DNA of 64,000 nt from contig JAIETM010000004.1 of the NCBI GenBank assembly GCA_019745155.1, forward strand, positions 248,001 to 312,000, read 5' to 3'. Below the pieces are notes generated by a model. That model was not told the DNA's origin. It was given only the letters and a program-made list of their open reading frames with translations, and searched no databases. Source of the DNA: Chitinophagaceae bacterium (GTDB taxonomy: Bacteria; Bacteroidota; Bacteroidia; Chitinophagales; Chitinophagaceae). Numbering within the stretch: the stretch's first letter is position 1; each line of letters begins with the position of its first letter. Positions 45,834 to 53,317 of this stretch are shown here, piece after piece. The position numbers and the translations under genes are program-made.

Positions 45834-46961
45834 TTATGAAAGGAAATTGCGTACTGAACGGCGAAGACGTTCTTGACGGTCTAGTTTACTGCCTTTGATC
45901 ACACGCATCTGCGCGCTTCGCTTCGGATAGAATTTCAATATTGAAATACCAGCGAAGAAGACCAATACCTGAAGGCCAATCACTTTGGTGGTACCTAAAG
46001 GCATCGCTAAATAGCTGAGAAATATGAATAAGATGGATAATCCACTCAAGAGCAAAGTGATCTTACGGTGGCTATAGCCTCTGTCCAGCATGAGGTGGTG
46101 CACGTGATTTCTATCGGGTGAAAATGGTGAGCGACCATGCAGGATACGAATAGCAAATACGCGCAGTGTATCCAACAAAGGAATCATCAGAATACCAAAA
46201 CCAATGGCTGGCGTGGTTAAGATGGGTAGAATTTGAGATTGCTCACCTGTTTCGATAAAGCGTATCACCAAAATTGCATTCACCGCTCCGGCCAACATCG
46301 CACCGGTATCGCCCATGAAGATTCGGGCAGGCGAATAATTGTAAATCAAGAATGCCATTAAGCTGGCAGCAAATGAATAACCCAGCAGTGCATAGAATAC
46401 ATCATTGCTTAGGAGGAAAAATGTACCAAAAGAAAGGCAGGTAATCACACTCAAGGAGCCAGCAAGACCATCAACACCGTCAATCAAATTGTACGCATTC
46501 ATCACCACTAAAATGGTGAAACCAGTAAGCAAATAACTCACAGCCGGATCGATGTAAGTGATGTTTAGAAAACCATACATGTTGGTAATCAACATATTGG
46601 CTTTAAACATCAGAATTGCTACAACAGCCATCTGCCCCATGAATTTCTTCATCGGCGATAACATGAGGATATCATCCTTGATACCAAAGAAGAAGATCAC
46701 GATAAAACAAGCGATGAAATATTGGAAAACACTAAATACATCCTGCGCATTGGTAAAGAGCAGTACGCCCAACATGAAACCAACGAATATACCCAAGCCG
46801 CCCAAGGAAGGAACCGGTGCTGAATGCACTTTCCTATCGCCGGGAAGATCATACAACTTCTTCCAATTGGCTACCAAAATGATGACCGGGATTGAATAGA
46901 AGGTGATGACAAACGCTAGTATTGACCCAAAGAGAATGTTTTCCACCTGATTAATGTGCAA
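45834..46961 (-). CDS. MraY/WecA-family undecaprenyl-phosphate sugar-1-phosphate transferase
   Basis: 375-residue polytopic enzyme of glycosyltransferase family 4, about eleven membrane helices. It transfers a sugar phosphate (probably HexNAc-1-P) to undecaprenyl phosphate and starts surface-glycan synthesis. Visible catalytic loops are FGIKDDILMLSPMKKF (DD pair), NAYNLIDGVDGLAGS, FMGDTGAMLAGA and the WecA-type SPFSPDRNHVHHLML; the latter separates it from MraY. The C-terminal tail is basic. No glycan cluster is adjacent. Confidence 0.9.
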   Translation of the reverse strand: MHINQVENILFGSILAFVITFYSIPVIILVANWKKLYDLPGDRKVHSAPVPSLGGLGIFVGFMLGVLLFTNAQDVFSVFQYFIACFIVIFFFGIKDDILMLSPMKKFMGQMAVVAILMFKANMLITNMYGFLNITYIDPAVSYLLTGFTILVVMNAYNLIDGVDGLAGSLSVITCLSFGTFFLLSNDVFYALLGYSFAASLMAFLIYNYSPARIFMGDTGAMLAGAVNAILVIRFIETGEQSQILPILTTPAIGFGILMIPLLDTLRVFAIRILHGRSPFSPDRNHVHHLMLDRGYSHRKITLLLSGLSILFIFLSYLAMPLGTTKVIGLQVLVFFAGISILKFYPKRSAQMRVIKGSKLDRQERLRRSVRNFLS

Positions 46962-47130
46962 ATTTTACAATTGGTTGTTGAATAAGTTAAGTCCTATTCG
47001 CTCGGGGAAGGTCAAAGTAAGGCTTTTTTGCCGAAACTATGCTACCCGTTGACGTATTACTATTGTTTTTAATTGATTTTCAATATCCTGTTCATGATTA
47101 ACAAATAATGAACGGATGAACCAGCTCACT

Positions 47131-47160
47131 TTTGAAAAGATATCCAAAAGACTATCTTCG
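47131..47160 (+). promoter_or_regulatory. Candidate promoter of the transketolase N-subunit gene
   Basis: TTTG (47131-47134), 18-nt spacer, TATCTTCG (47153-47160; one mismatch from TAnnTTTG), 17 nt before the ATG. Confidence 0.45.
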
Positions 47161-47177
47161 CAGCCTAAAAATCACCC

Positions 47178-48017
47178 ATGGAAACGCTTGAGTTGAAAAA
47201 TATGGCCACACAGGTGCGCCGTGATATCGTTAGAATGGTTCATGCTGTACAAAGTGGTCACCCTGGAGGCTCTCTCGGCTGTGCAGATTTCCTGACTGCA
47301 CTTTATTTCAAGACTATGGAGCATTCCAATAATTTCTCCATGGACGCGGTGAATGAAGACATATTTATCCTGTCTAACGGACATATTTCACCTGTTTTCT
47401 ACTCCGTACTGGCAAGAGCAGGTTATTTTGATGTAAAAGAACTGGCTAGCTTCCGCAAGCTGAACACCCGTTTACAGGGCCACCCTACTACCCACGAACA
47501 TTTACCAGGTGTACGTATTGCCAGCGGTTCTTTGGGCCAGGGCATGAGTGTAGCCATTGGTGCTGCTTTAACAAAGAAGTTGAACGGCGATAAGCATTTG
47601 GTTTACTCACTGCATGGTGATGGTGAATTACAGGAAGGCCAGATTTGGGAAGCGGTGATGTTTGCTGCGCACCACAAAGTAGACAACTTGATTGCTACTA
47701 TCGACTGGAATGGTCAGCAGATTGATGGCCCTACCAGTAAAGTGATGTCGCTCGACAACCTGCGCGCCAAGTTTGAAGCTTTCAATTGGGAAGTGATGGA
47801 AATGGAAGGCAATGATATGGATGCAGTAGTTGCCGGACTCAGCAAAGCCAAAGCTGCTACAGGAAATGGCAAGCCTATTTGTATTTTGATGAAGACTGCG
47901 ATGGGTAAAGGTGTTGATTTTATGGAAGGCAGCCATGAATGGCATGGTATTGCGCCGAATGATGATCAACTCGCCAAAGCATTAGCACAACTACCAGAAA
48001 CTGTTGGAGATTATTAA
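47178..48017 (+). CDS. Transketolase, N-terminal (ThDP-binding) subunit
   Basis: 279 residues, covering only the N-terminal half of a normal transketolase. Motifs: HAVQSGHPGGSLGCADFLTA, FILSNGHISPVFYSVLARAG, LQGHPTTHEHLPGVRIASGS, LGQGMSVAIGAAL and the ThDP-binding HGDGELQEGQIWEAVMFA...TIDWNGQQIDG. A separate C-terminal subunit is required for activity, and in split systems it normally lies directly downstream. Here the next gene is convergent and unrelated, so the partner must be elsewhere. Confidence 0.92.
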   Translation: METLELKNMATQVRRDIVRMVHAVQSGHPGGSLGCADFLTALYFKTMEHSNNFSMDAVNEDIFILSNGHISPVFYSVLARAGYFDVKELASFRKLNTRLQGHPTTHEHLPGVRIASGSLGQGMSVAIGAALTKKLNGDKHLVYSLHGDGELQEGQIWEAVMFAAHHKVDNLIATIDWNGQQIDGPTSKVMSLDNLRAKFEAFNWEVMEMEGNDMDAVVAGLSKAKAATGNGKPICILMKTAMGKGVDFMEGSHEWHGIAPNDDQLAKALAQLPETVGDY

Positions 48018-48023
48018 TAGCTA

Positions 48024-48053
48024 GGCCTCGGGAAACCGGGGCCTTAACTTTTT
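48024..48053 (+). terminator. Terminator of the transketolase N-subunit gene
   Basis: GGCCTCGG (48024-48031) / CCGGGGCC (48036-48043) with a 4-nt loop, followed by TTAACTTTTT. It overlaps the end of the convergent permease gene. Confidence 0.7.
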
Positions 48054-49258
48054 AGAGAGAAGTTTTGAACACTCGCTTTACGCGATGGTAACCATGATGC
48101 CAGTAAAGCAATCACCACAATGGTGATACCCACCAGCAGAAAATCTTCCCAGATCATTTTTACAGGATAATAATCTATCAGAAAAGAATTGCCTTGCAGT
48201 GCAATCAACTTGAATTTCACCTGCGCCCAACACACAATAGCAGCAAGCAGCATACCAGCACCGCCACCAATGGTTGCCAGCAATAAACCTTCTCTTAGAT
48301 AAATCCCTTGTATCCAATTGGCCGAAGCCCCCATGGCTTTTAATACGGCAATATCTTTTTGTTTTTCTAAGACTAGCATGGTGAGTGCACCAATCATATT
48401 GAAAGCAGCTACTACCAATATCAGCGAGAGCATAGCATAAATAATCCATTTCTCTGAACGCATGATCTTGAACAAACTCTTATTCTGTTCAAAACGCGTT
48501 TCTACTAAGAACGCACTACCTAAAGCTTGTTGCAAACTCGCTTGCACTTTGTCAACAGATGCATTCGCACAATGCACTTCAACAGCACTTACTGCTTCTG
48601 CAGGCATGTCCAGCATGTACCGGAGAAAATCGATATTGGTAAATACATACTTATTATCAAACTCTTGTTGCACTAGAAAGGTTCCCGCATACACAGTTTG
48701 GTAACTATTCAACCCTTCTAATTGAGCAATGGTTCTCGCCTTTTTATCCGGCACATATAACGTAAGTGGTAATGCAGCATCTTCAAAACCCAAGCCGATA
48801 GCATTCTCCACACCGGCACCAATCACCAAGCCGGGCTGATCGATATTGCCGGTAGCAAATTGTCCGCGCACCAAATGCTGTTGAATCGCATTCACTTTTG
48901 TATAGCTTGATTCAATCCCTTTTACAGTAACAATACTTTGCATATCGCCATTACGCAACAAAGCTTTTTCTTCTACCACTGAAGTGATTGCAGCAACCCC
49001 TTGAACAGCTTGGATTTTTTTACGCAATGCAGCATCAGCAACAAAACGTTTTCCTGTTGCTGGCGCGATGCGGATATCTGCATAGAAATCTGCGTAGAGA
49101 CTTTTCACCATGTCTTCAAAACCATTGAAGACACTCAATACAATAATTAATGCAGCAGCACCCACGCCAATGGCCACCACACTGATCCATGCAATGATGT
49201 TAATGGTGTTAGTGGATTTTTTAGACCGGAAATAACGCCAGGCAAAAAATGACTGCAT
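48044..49258 (-). CDS. LolC/LolE-like ABC transporter permease (FtsX fold)
   Basis: 404 residues: one N-terminal membrane helix (INIIAWISVVAIGVGAAALI), a periplasmic MacB-like domain (about 45-270), then three C-terminal helices around LSLILVVAAFNMIGALTMLV and KQKDIAVLKAMGASANWIQG, the coupling segment of the FtsX family. It likely extracts lipoproteins from the inner membrane for outer-membrane delivery; the ATPase subunit is not in the window. It lies 17 bp after rbfA. Confidence 0.88.
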   Translation of the reverse strand: MQSFFAWRYFRSKKSTNTINIIAWISVVAIGVGAAALIIVLSVFNGFEDMVKSLYADFYADIRIAPATGKRFVADAALRKKIQAVQGVAAITSVVEEKALLRNGDMQSIVTVKGIESSYTKVNAIQQHLVRGQFATGNIDQPGLVIGAGVENAIGLGFEDAALPLTLYVPDKKARTIAQLEGLNSYQTVYAGTFLVQQEFDNKYVFTNIDFLRYMLDMPAEAVSAVEVHCANASVDKVQASLQQALGSAFLVETRFEQNKSLFKIMRSEKWIIYAMLSLILVVAAFNMIGALTMLVLEKQKDIAVLKAMGASANWIQGIYLREGLLLATIGGGAGMLLAAIVCWAQVKFKLIALQGNSFLIDYYPVKMIWEDFLLVGITIVVIALLASWLPSRKASVQNFSLKS

Positions 49259-49275
49259 GGGCTTATTTTATTGAA

Positions 49276-49650
49276 TCAGGATGGATCCTCAGGTTTGCGC
49301 TCAGACTCGATCTTTTTGAACAGCTCTTCCATTTTGAACACATGATCGAGGGTGTCGTCCTTGAAATATTGTAATACAGGAATTCTTCTAAGTTGATGCT
49401 TCACCTTATCGGCCAGCTCTTTCTTGATTTCCCAAGCTTTATGATCAATCATATGCAGGGCTTCACGCTCATCTTCCATATTGAATAAACTTAGGTAGAT
49501 ACGCGCTTCCAGCAGGTCGGGCGTAACCTTTACAGACGAAATAGAGACCATGCCCCCATTGATCATATTCAGTCCCAGCCTTCTGAAAATTTCGTTAAGT
49601 TCATGGAGCAGCACGGCTGCCACCTGTTTTTGACGCTTACCTTCTTGCAT
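49276..49650 (-). CDS. rbfA: Ribosome-binding factor A
   Basis: 124 residues. RbfA matures 16S rRNA in the 30S subunit. It has the KH-like fold with RQKQVAAVLLHELNEIFRRL, VSISSVKVTPDLLEARIYLS and LRRIPVLQYFKDDTLDHVFK. Slightly longer than short homologues through an acidic/serine tail. It precedes the permease gene in one operon and is divergent from the ABC exporter. Confidence 0.94.
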   Translation of the reverse strand: MQEGKRQKQVAAVLLHELNEIFRRLGLNMINGGMVSISSVKVTPDLLEARIYLSLFNMEDEREALHMIDHKAWEIKKELADKVKHQLRRIPVLQYFKDDTLDHVFKMEELFKKIESERKPEDPS

Positions 49651-49656
49651 AAATGA

Positions 49657-49664
49657 TACCTTTG
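49657..49664 (+). promoter_or_regulatory. -7 element of ABC exporter promoter
   Basis: Exact TAnnTTTG element TACCTTTG; the nearest TTTG upstream (49629-49632) is at a rather long spacing of 24 nt. 53 nt before the ATG. Confidence 0.4.
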
Positions 49665-49672
49665 CTCCGCTG

Positions 49673-49680
49673 CAAAAGTA
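49673..49680 (-). promoter_or_regulatory. -7 element of rbfA promoter
   Basis: Exact TAnnTTTG element TACTTTTG on the minus strand, 22 nt before the rbfA ATG; no clear -33. It lies back-to-back with the exporter -7 box, indicating a compact divergent promoter. Confidence 0.4.
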
Positions 49681-49717
49681 TTGAAATCAGGCAGCAAGCG
49701 GCATTTAAATTCAACGG

Positions 49718-51535
49718 ATGAAAAAATACCTTGGTCTTGTTAAGTATCTAAAGCCTTATCAGAAGAATATTGTACTCTACCTGATTTTTGTGCTTTTCGC
49801 GGTGATCTTCAGTGTGGTATCTATTGCCATGCTCTTCCCTTTTCTGGAAATTATCTTCAATAATAAGCTGGTAACTGAAAAGCCTGTATTTGAACTTAGC
49901 TCTGGCTGGCTGCTGGATTCTATGCGTTATTATTTTAGCATGATTATTCAAGAGCATAGCAAAACCTATGCACTTGGCCTAGTCTGCATCTTTATTGTTA
50001 GCGCTATTTTTCTGAAGAATCTCTTTGTATACCTCAGCTATTACTCCATGAGTCCTATCCGTAACGGCATGATGGTGCAGTTACGTAATGATCTCTACAA
50101 TAAGATCCTCACCTTGCCTATCGGCTTTTTCACCGAACAAAAGAAAGGCGATATCATCAGCCGCATGACCAATGATACTTGGGAGTTAGAAAGTGCCGTT
50201 GCTAACACCTTAGATGGACTGATCAAAGAACCCATCAACATCATTTTCTTTTTAGGCACACTGGTATTCCTGAGTCCGCAACTTTCCTTATTGCTGTTCA
50301 TTCTTTTGCCTGTTGCAGGTTTCATTATTGGTCGAATCAGCAAAAGCTTGAAAAAACAAAGCAATATCGCTGCAGAAAAATCATCCGAGGGCTTAAGCAT
50401 CTTGGAAGAAACACTGGGCGGCATGCGCGTGATTAAGGCGTTCAATGCAGAGCGACATATCCGCAATAAGTTTCTGCAAACCAATGATGCATTGTTCCAT
50501 GTAAAGAATAAGATGAATTTCCGTCGCGACCTAGCCAGTCCGATTAGTGAGTTCCTTGGTATCGTGGTACTCTGTGTGATTCTCTGGTTTGGTGGCAACC
50601 TGATTTTAGAGAACAAAGGTTTTGGTTTGAATGGTGCCGCTTTCATCATGTATATCGGCGTATTCAGTCAGATCATCAATCCATCAAAATCTTTGAGCAC
50701 GGCGTTTTACAATATGCAGCGCGGCACTTCTGCACTCACGCGTATCGAAGCCATTTTGAAAACACCAATTGCTGTTGCAGATAATCCAAATGGAAAGCAG
50801 TTAACTGAATTCAAACAAAGCATTGAATTTAGAAATGTGTCTTTTTACTACGACGATACACCTATTCTACAAAACATCAACCTTACTATTGAAAAAGGTA
50901 AGACCATTGCCCTCGTTGGTTCTTCGGGTGCAGGTAAAAGCACATTAGCTGACTTGGTGCCACGCTTTCACGATGTAAGCAGCGGTGAATTATTGATTGA
51001 TGGTGTAAATATTAAAGACTACCAATTAGAGAGCCTGCGGAGCCAGATCAGTATTGTAACACAAGAACCTATTTTATTCAACGATACCATTGCTAACAAT
51101 ATCGCCCTAGGCACCAAGCCTGATATGCAGGCTATTCGTGAAGCAGCGCGCGTTGCGAATGCATTGCAGTTTATCGAGCACAAAGACGAAGGTTTTGATA
51201 CCAATATTGGTGATCGCGGTGGTAAGCTAAGTGGTGGTGAACGTCAGCGCCTCACGATCGCTCGTGCGGTATTGAAAAATCCACCTATCCTGATTTTGGA
51301 TGAAGCCACTTCCTCATTGGACACAGAAAGCGAAAGACTGGTGCAGGATGCCATCAACAATATGATGCAGAACAGAACCAGCATTGTGATTGCGCACAGA
51401 CTCTCTACCATACGTCATGCAGATGAAATCATCGTGCTGCAGAAGGGACAAATAGCCGAGCGCGGCACCCATGATCAACTGATTGCACAAGGCGGCATCT
51501 ACCGAAGATTGGTGGAGATGCAGGAAGTAAAATAA
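49718..51535 (+). CDS. MsbA-like ABC transporter, fused permease and ATPase
   Basis: 605 residues. Six membrane helices (about 15-330) with the type-I exporter loop NKILTLPIGFFTEQKKGDII precede a nucleotide-binding domain with Walker A VGSSGAGKST (about 400-410), signature KLSGGERQRLTIARA (about 503), Walker B ILILDEATSSLD (about 525) and the switch His in VIAHRLSTIRHADEI. Probably a lipid or lipopolysaccharide flippase; drug export is possible. Its stop codon and terminator are partly duplicated 1.7 kb downstream around the REP/RAYT island. Confidence 0.93.
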   Translation: MKKYLGLVKYLKPYQKNIVLYLIFVLFAVIFSVVSIAMLFPFLEIIFNNKLVTEKPVFELSSGWLLDSMRYYFSMIIQEHSKTYALGLVCIFIVSAIFLKNLFVYLSYYSMSPIRNGMMVQLRNDLYNKILTLPIGFFTEQKKGDIISRMTNDTWELESAVANTLDGLIKEPINIIFFLGTLVFLSPQLSLLLFILLPVAGFIIGRISKSLKKQSNIAAEKSSEGLSILEETLGGMRVIKAFNAERHIRNKFLQTNDALFHVKNKMNFRRDLASPISEFLGIVVLCVILWFGGNLILENKGFGLNGAAFIMYIGVFSQIINPSKSLSTAFYNMQRGTSALTRIEAILKTPIAVADNPNGKQLTEFKQSIEFRNVSFYYDDTPILQNINLTIEKGKTIALVGSSGAGKSTLADLVPRFHDVSSGELLIDGVNIKDYQLESLRSQISIVTQEPILFNDTIANNIALGTKPDMQAIREAARVANALQFIEHKDEGFDTNIGDRGGKLSGGERQRLTIARAVLKNPPILILDEATSSLDTESERLVQDAINNMMQNRTSIVIAHRLSTIRHADEIIVLQKGQIAERGTHDQLIAQGGIYRRLVEMQEVK

Positions 51536-51556
51536 TCCAACAAAAAAGGCAGTCTT
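51529..51556. repeat. Left copy of 28-bp direct repeat bracketing the REP/RAYT island
   Basis: Covers the last codon and stop of the ABC exporter plus AACAAAAAAGGCAGTCTT. The right copy at 53256-53283 matches at 27 of 28 positions. The left copy contains only the first arm of the terminator hairpin that is complete at the right copy. Confidence 0.8.
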
Positions 51557-51563
51557 GATGCCC

Positions 51564-51629
51564 CTGTTGGTGTTATCACCAACAGCGAATAGTTTACTCT
51601 GACGCCACCGTTGGTGTTATCACCTACAG
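51564..51629 (+). repeat. REP pair, block 1, forward orientation
   Basis: Two hairpin units 45 bp apart. The first is perfect: CTGTTGGTG-TTAT-CACCAACAG (51564-51585). The second (51609-51629) has a mismatch in the stem. Each is followed by a conserved tail resembling GAATAGTTTACTCT. Confidence 0.8.
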
Positions 51630-51688
51630 CTTATAGTATACTCTTAGCCACGCTGCATACTTACAACGGCGTAAAGGATAAGCTCTTA

Positions 51689-51827
51689 GTTGCGGGTGAA
51701 AACACCACGAATCGGCGGCTTCCATTAGAACATCCGAAAAGGCGAAATGGTGTAGAAATGTTGTTGGTGAGGAACACCAACAACGGCAGAAAGGCGAAAA
51801 CTGTTGTTGGTGAAGAACACCAACAAC
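51689..51827 (-). repeat. REP units, block 1, reverse orientation
   Basis: A reverse unit GTTGCGGGTGAAAACACC begins at 51689. Two longer hairpins follow: GTTGTTGGTG-AGGAA-CACCAACAAC (51760-51784) and GTTGTTGGTG-AAGAA-CACCAACAAC (51803-51827). Sequence left of the reverse unit (TAAAGGATAAGCTCTTAG) matches the region just after the RAYT gene in block 2, suggesting that block 1 lost a transposase copy. Confidence 0.7.
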
Positions 51828-51864
51828 GGCGGAAGGAGATGCCTTGTTTTGGTTTAATTCATAT

Positions 51865-52251
51865 TTATCTCTTTGGAAGATACCCTGGCTTATAAAATGC
51901 TACCACAAATATCAAGAGAAACGATATAGCTACATAAAGTGCTACAATAAAATTGCCAAACTTCCTCTGCTTCTCGCTCTCATTAATATACCGATTTAAA
52001 ATTTTCGCACATCTAACTTTATTATAGTAGAAAAAAGAAGCGAATATAAATACAAGTGAAATGTATCCTCCTTGCTTAGCACTACTTAAAAAGTATGGCA
52101 GAACATCAATTTTAACCAAAAACAAATAAACAACTGCTATATTAAAACTTACTAATCCTCCCAAATAGATAGGTGCTATGTATCTAGGTATATCGCGTAA
52201 AGAACCTTTTAAAGTAGCTTGATAAAGTTTGTAATACAAGTAATCAATCAT
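51865..52251 (-). CDS. Small membrane protein, possible immunity protein
   Basis: 128 residues with three hydrophobic segments (about 27-48, 62-78, 98-120) and basic loops. AT-rich. It starts 3 bp after the stop of a toxin-like fragment (52255-52488) on the same strand. Small membrane proteins placed directly after polymorphic-toxin tails are commonly their immunity proteins, and that is the inference here. No family recognised. Confidence 0.5.
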   Translation of the reverse strand: MIDYLYYKLYQATLKGSLRDIPRYIAPIYLGGLVSFNIAVVYLFLVKIDVLPYFLSSAKQGGYISLVFIFASFFYYNKVRCAKILNRYINESEKQRKFGNFIVALYVAISFLLIFVVAFYKPGYLPKR

Positions 52252-52254
52252 AGC

Positions 52255-52488
52255 TTAATGTTTGTCAATCCAATTATAAAATTTATCACCCCAAACTGCA
52301 TCCGCTATACCAATCCCTAAAGAGATACCCCAACCGGCTACCGGAATAAACGAAACTGCAGCAGCAATGCCCTGAACGGCTACTCGTGTAGCATTTACCA
52401 TAGTCGGGTTTTCTGCAAATTGATACACCGCTGCACCCGCATTAAAAACATTTCCAGCAGTTGACTCCGCTGTTGGTGTTATCACCAT
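52255..52488 (-). pseudogene. Truncated C-terminal fragment of a polymorphic (Rhs-like) toxin
   Basis: 77-codon frame. Its first codons (MVITPTAEST) are translated REP sequence, so the true N-terminal part has been cut off by the REP at 52470-52491. The rest (VYQFAENPTMVNATRVAVQG, AAAVSFIPVAGWGISLGIGI, ADAVWGDKFYNWIDKH) resembles the glycine/alanine-rich hydrophobic ends of Rhs-type or related polymorphic toxins, a loose recognition. It is followed by a small membrane-protein gene. Likely non-functional as a secreted toxin unless the tail alone is expressed. Confidence 0.45.
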
Positions 52489-52552
52489 CAGTGAATAGTT
52501 TACTCTCTGACGCCACTGTTGGTGTTATCACCAACAGTGAATAGTTTACTCT
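52470..52552 (+). repeat. REP pair, block 2, forward orientation
   Basis: Units at 52470-52491 (one stem mismatch) and 52516-52537 (perfect CTGTTGGTG-TTAT-CACCAACAG), 46 bp apart, each followed by TGAATAGTTTACTCT. The second ends 28 bp before the RAYT start codon. Confidence 0.82.
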
Positions 52553-52579
52553 ATATCTTTATTTATGGAATAAAAATAC

Positions 52580-53095
52580 ATGCAATTCCCAACCTTATAC
52601 CCAACATTTTTTACCGCCACCTGCAATAACTGGCTGCACTTACTGCAAGATGTTCAAAGTAAAGATATCATCCTCAACAGCCTATCTTTTTTAGTTGAAA
52701 AGCAAAAGATTCGGGTATTTGGTTTCGTGATCATGAACAATCACCTGCATATGATTTGGCAAATATTGGGCGACCATAAACCCGAGGATGTACAAAGAGA
52801 TTTTCTAAAATATACAGGACAGCAAATTAAATTTTATCTCCAAAAAAACAACCCGGAGCTTTTAGAGAAATGTAGGGTGAACGCAAAAGACAGGCAGTAT
52901 CAAATTTGGAAAAGAAATGCTTTAAGCATTGAGATTTTTTCAGAAGAAGTAATGGTGCAAAAACTAAATTATATTCACCTCAACCCCGTAAGAGCTGGCT
53001 TGGTGCTACTGCCAGAAGATTACTTGTATTCATCTGCTGCTTTCTATGAACTACAACTCGAACGATTCAGCTTCTTGTCACATTATAAAGACTAA
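52580..53095 (+). CDS. REP-associated tyrosine transposase (RAYT)
   Basis: 171-residue member of the Y1/HUH (IS200-like) superfamily. The metal-binding HUH motif is HLH at residues 55-57 in FGFVIMNNHLHMIWQ. A candidate catalytic Tyr is Y78 in DFLKYTGQQIKFYL, though not proven. The family hallmark YIHLNPVRAGLV is at about 131-142, followed by EDYLYSSAAFY. RAYTs mobilise or maintain the REP hairpins around them; here forward REPs precede and inverted REPs follow the gene. The last codons are copied in an 80-bp tandem duplication downstream. It appears intact. Confidence 0.9.
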   Translation: MQFPTLYPTFFTATCNNWLHLLQDVQSKDIILNSLSFLVEKQKIRVFGFVIMNNHLHMIWQILGDHKPEDVQRDFLKYTGQQIKFYLQKNNPELLEKCRVNAKDRQYQIWKRNALSIEIFSEEVMVQKLNYIHLNPVRAGLVLLPEDYLYSSAAFYELQLERFSFLSHYKD

Positions 53096-53210
53096 AGTCC
53101 TGGTTGCGGGTGATAACACCTCGCAATGGCGAACGATTAGAACAATTCAGTTTCTTGTCCCATTATAAAGGTTAAACTCCTAGTTGCGGGTGATAACACC
53201 ACGCAACGGC
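53061..53210 (-). repeat. Reverse REPs within an 80-bp tandem duplication
   Basis: 53061-53130 and 53141-53210 match at 61 of 70 positions by eye. Each contains the RAYT C-terminal codons (FSFLSHYK), a tail, and a reverse REP GTTGCGGGTGATAACACC (53103-53120 and 53183-53200). So the REP was copied together with the gene end. Confidence 0.75.
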
Positions 53211-53225
53211 GGCAAGGCGAAAAGT

Positions 53226-53250
53226 GTTGTTGGTGAAGAACACCAACAAC
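53226..53250 (-). repeat. Terminal hairpin REP of the island
   Basis: GTTGTTGGTG-AAGAA-CACCAACAAC followed by GGC, the same hairpin type as at 51803-51827; it lies just inside the right direct repeat. Confidence 0.7.
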
Positions 53251-53255
53251 GGCAA

Positions 53256-53283
53256 AAAATAATCAAACAAAAAAGGCAGTCTT
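53256..53283. repeat. Right copy of 28-bp direct repeat
   Basis: Matches 51529-51556 at 27 of 28 positions, including bases equivalent to the exporter's last codon and stop. See the left copy. Confidence 0.8.
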
Positions 53284-53297
53284 TCGACTGCCTTTTT
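53270..53297. terminator. Bidirectional terminator next to the dksA-like gene
   Basis: AAAAAGGCAGTC (53270-53281) / GACTGCCTTTTT (53286-53297) with a TTTC loop. It serves the minus-strand ileS/dksA-like operon and was probably once also the terminator of the ABC exporter, now separated by the REP/RAYT island. Confidence 0.85.
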
Positions 53298-53317
53298 CTA
53301 TTCGTTGAATAAAATAA

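Larger units (their letters stand above)
51557..53265. mobile_element. REP/RAYT island
   Basis: About 1.7 kb between direct repeats. It contains REP pair A (51564-51629), inverted REPs (51689-51827), a minus-strand membrane-protein gene and toxin-like fragment (51865-52488), REP pair A again (52470-52552), the RAYT transposase (52580-53095), inverted REPs (53102-53209) and a last hairpin REP (53226-53250). It sits between the ABC exporter stop and the bidirectional terminator of the ileS operon. It is a Y1-transposase REP system with probable cargo. Confidence 0.7.

Noticed and set aside
51541-53283. CRISPR-like array of short repeats
   Set aside because: Repeats are palindromic, occur as 45-46 bp tandem pairs or inverted groups rather than evenly spaced with unique spacers, and surround a RAYT gene; no cas genes.
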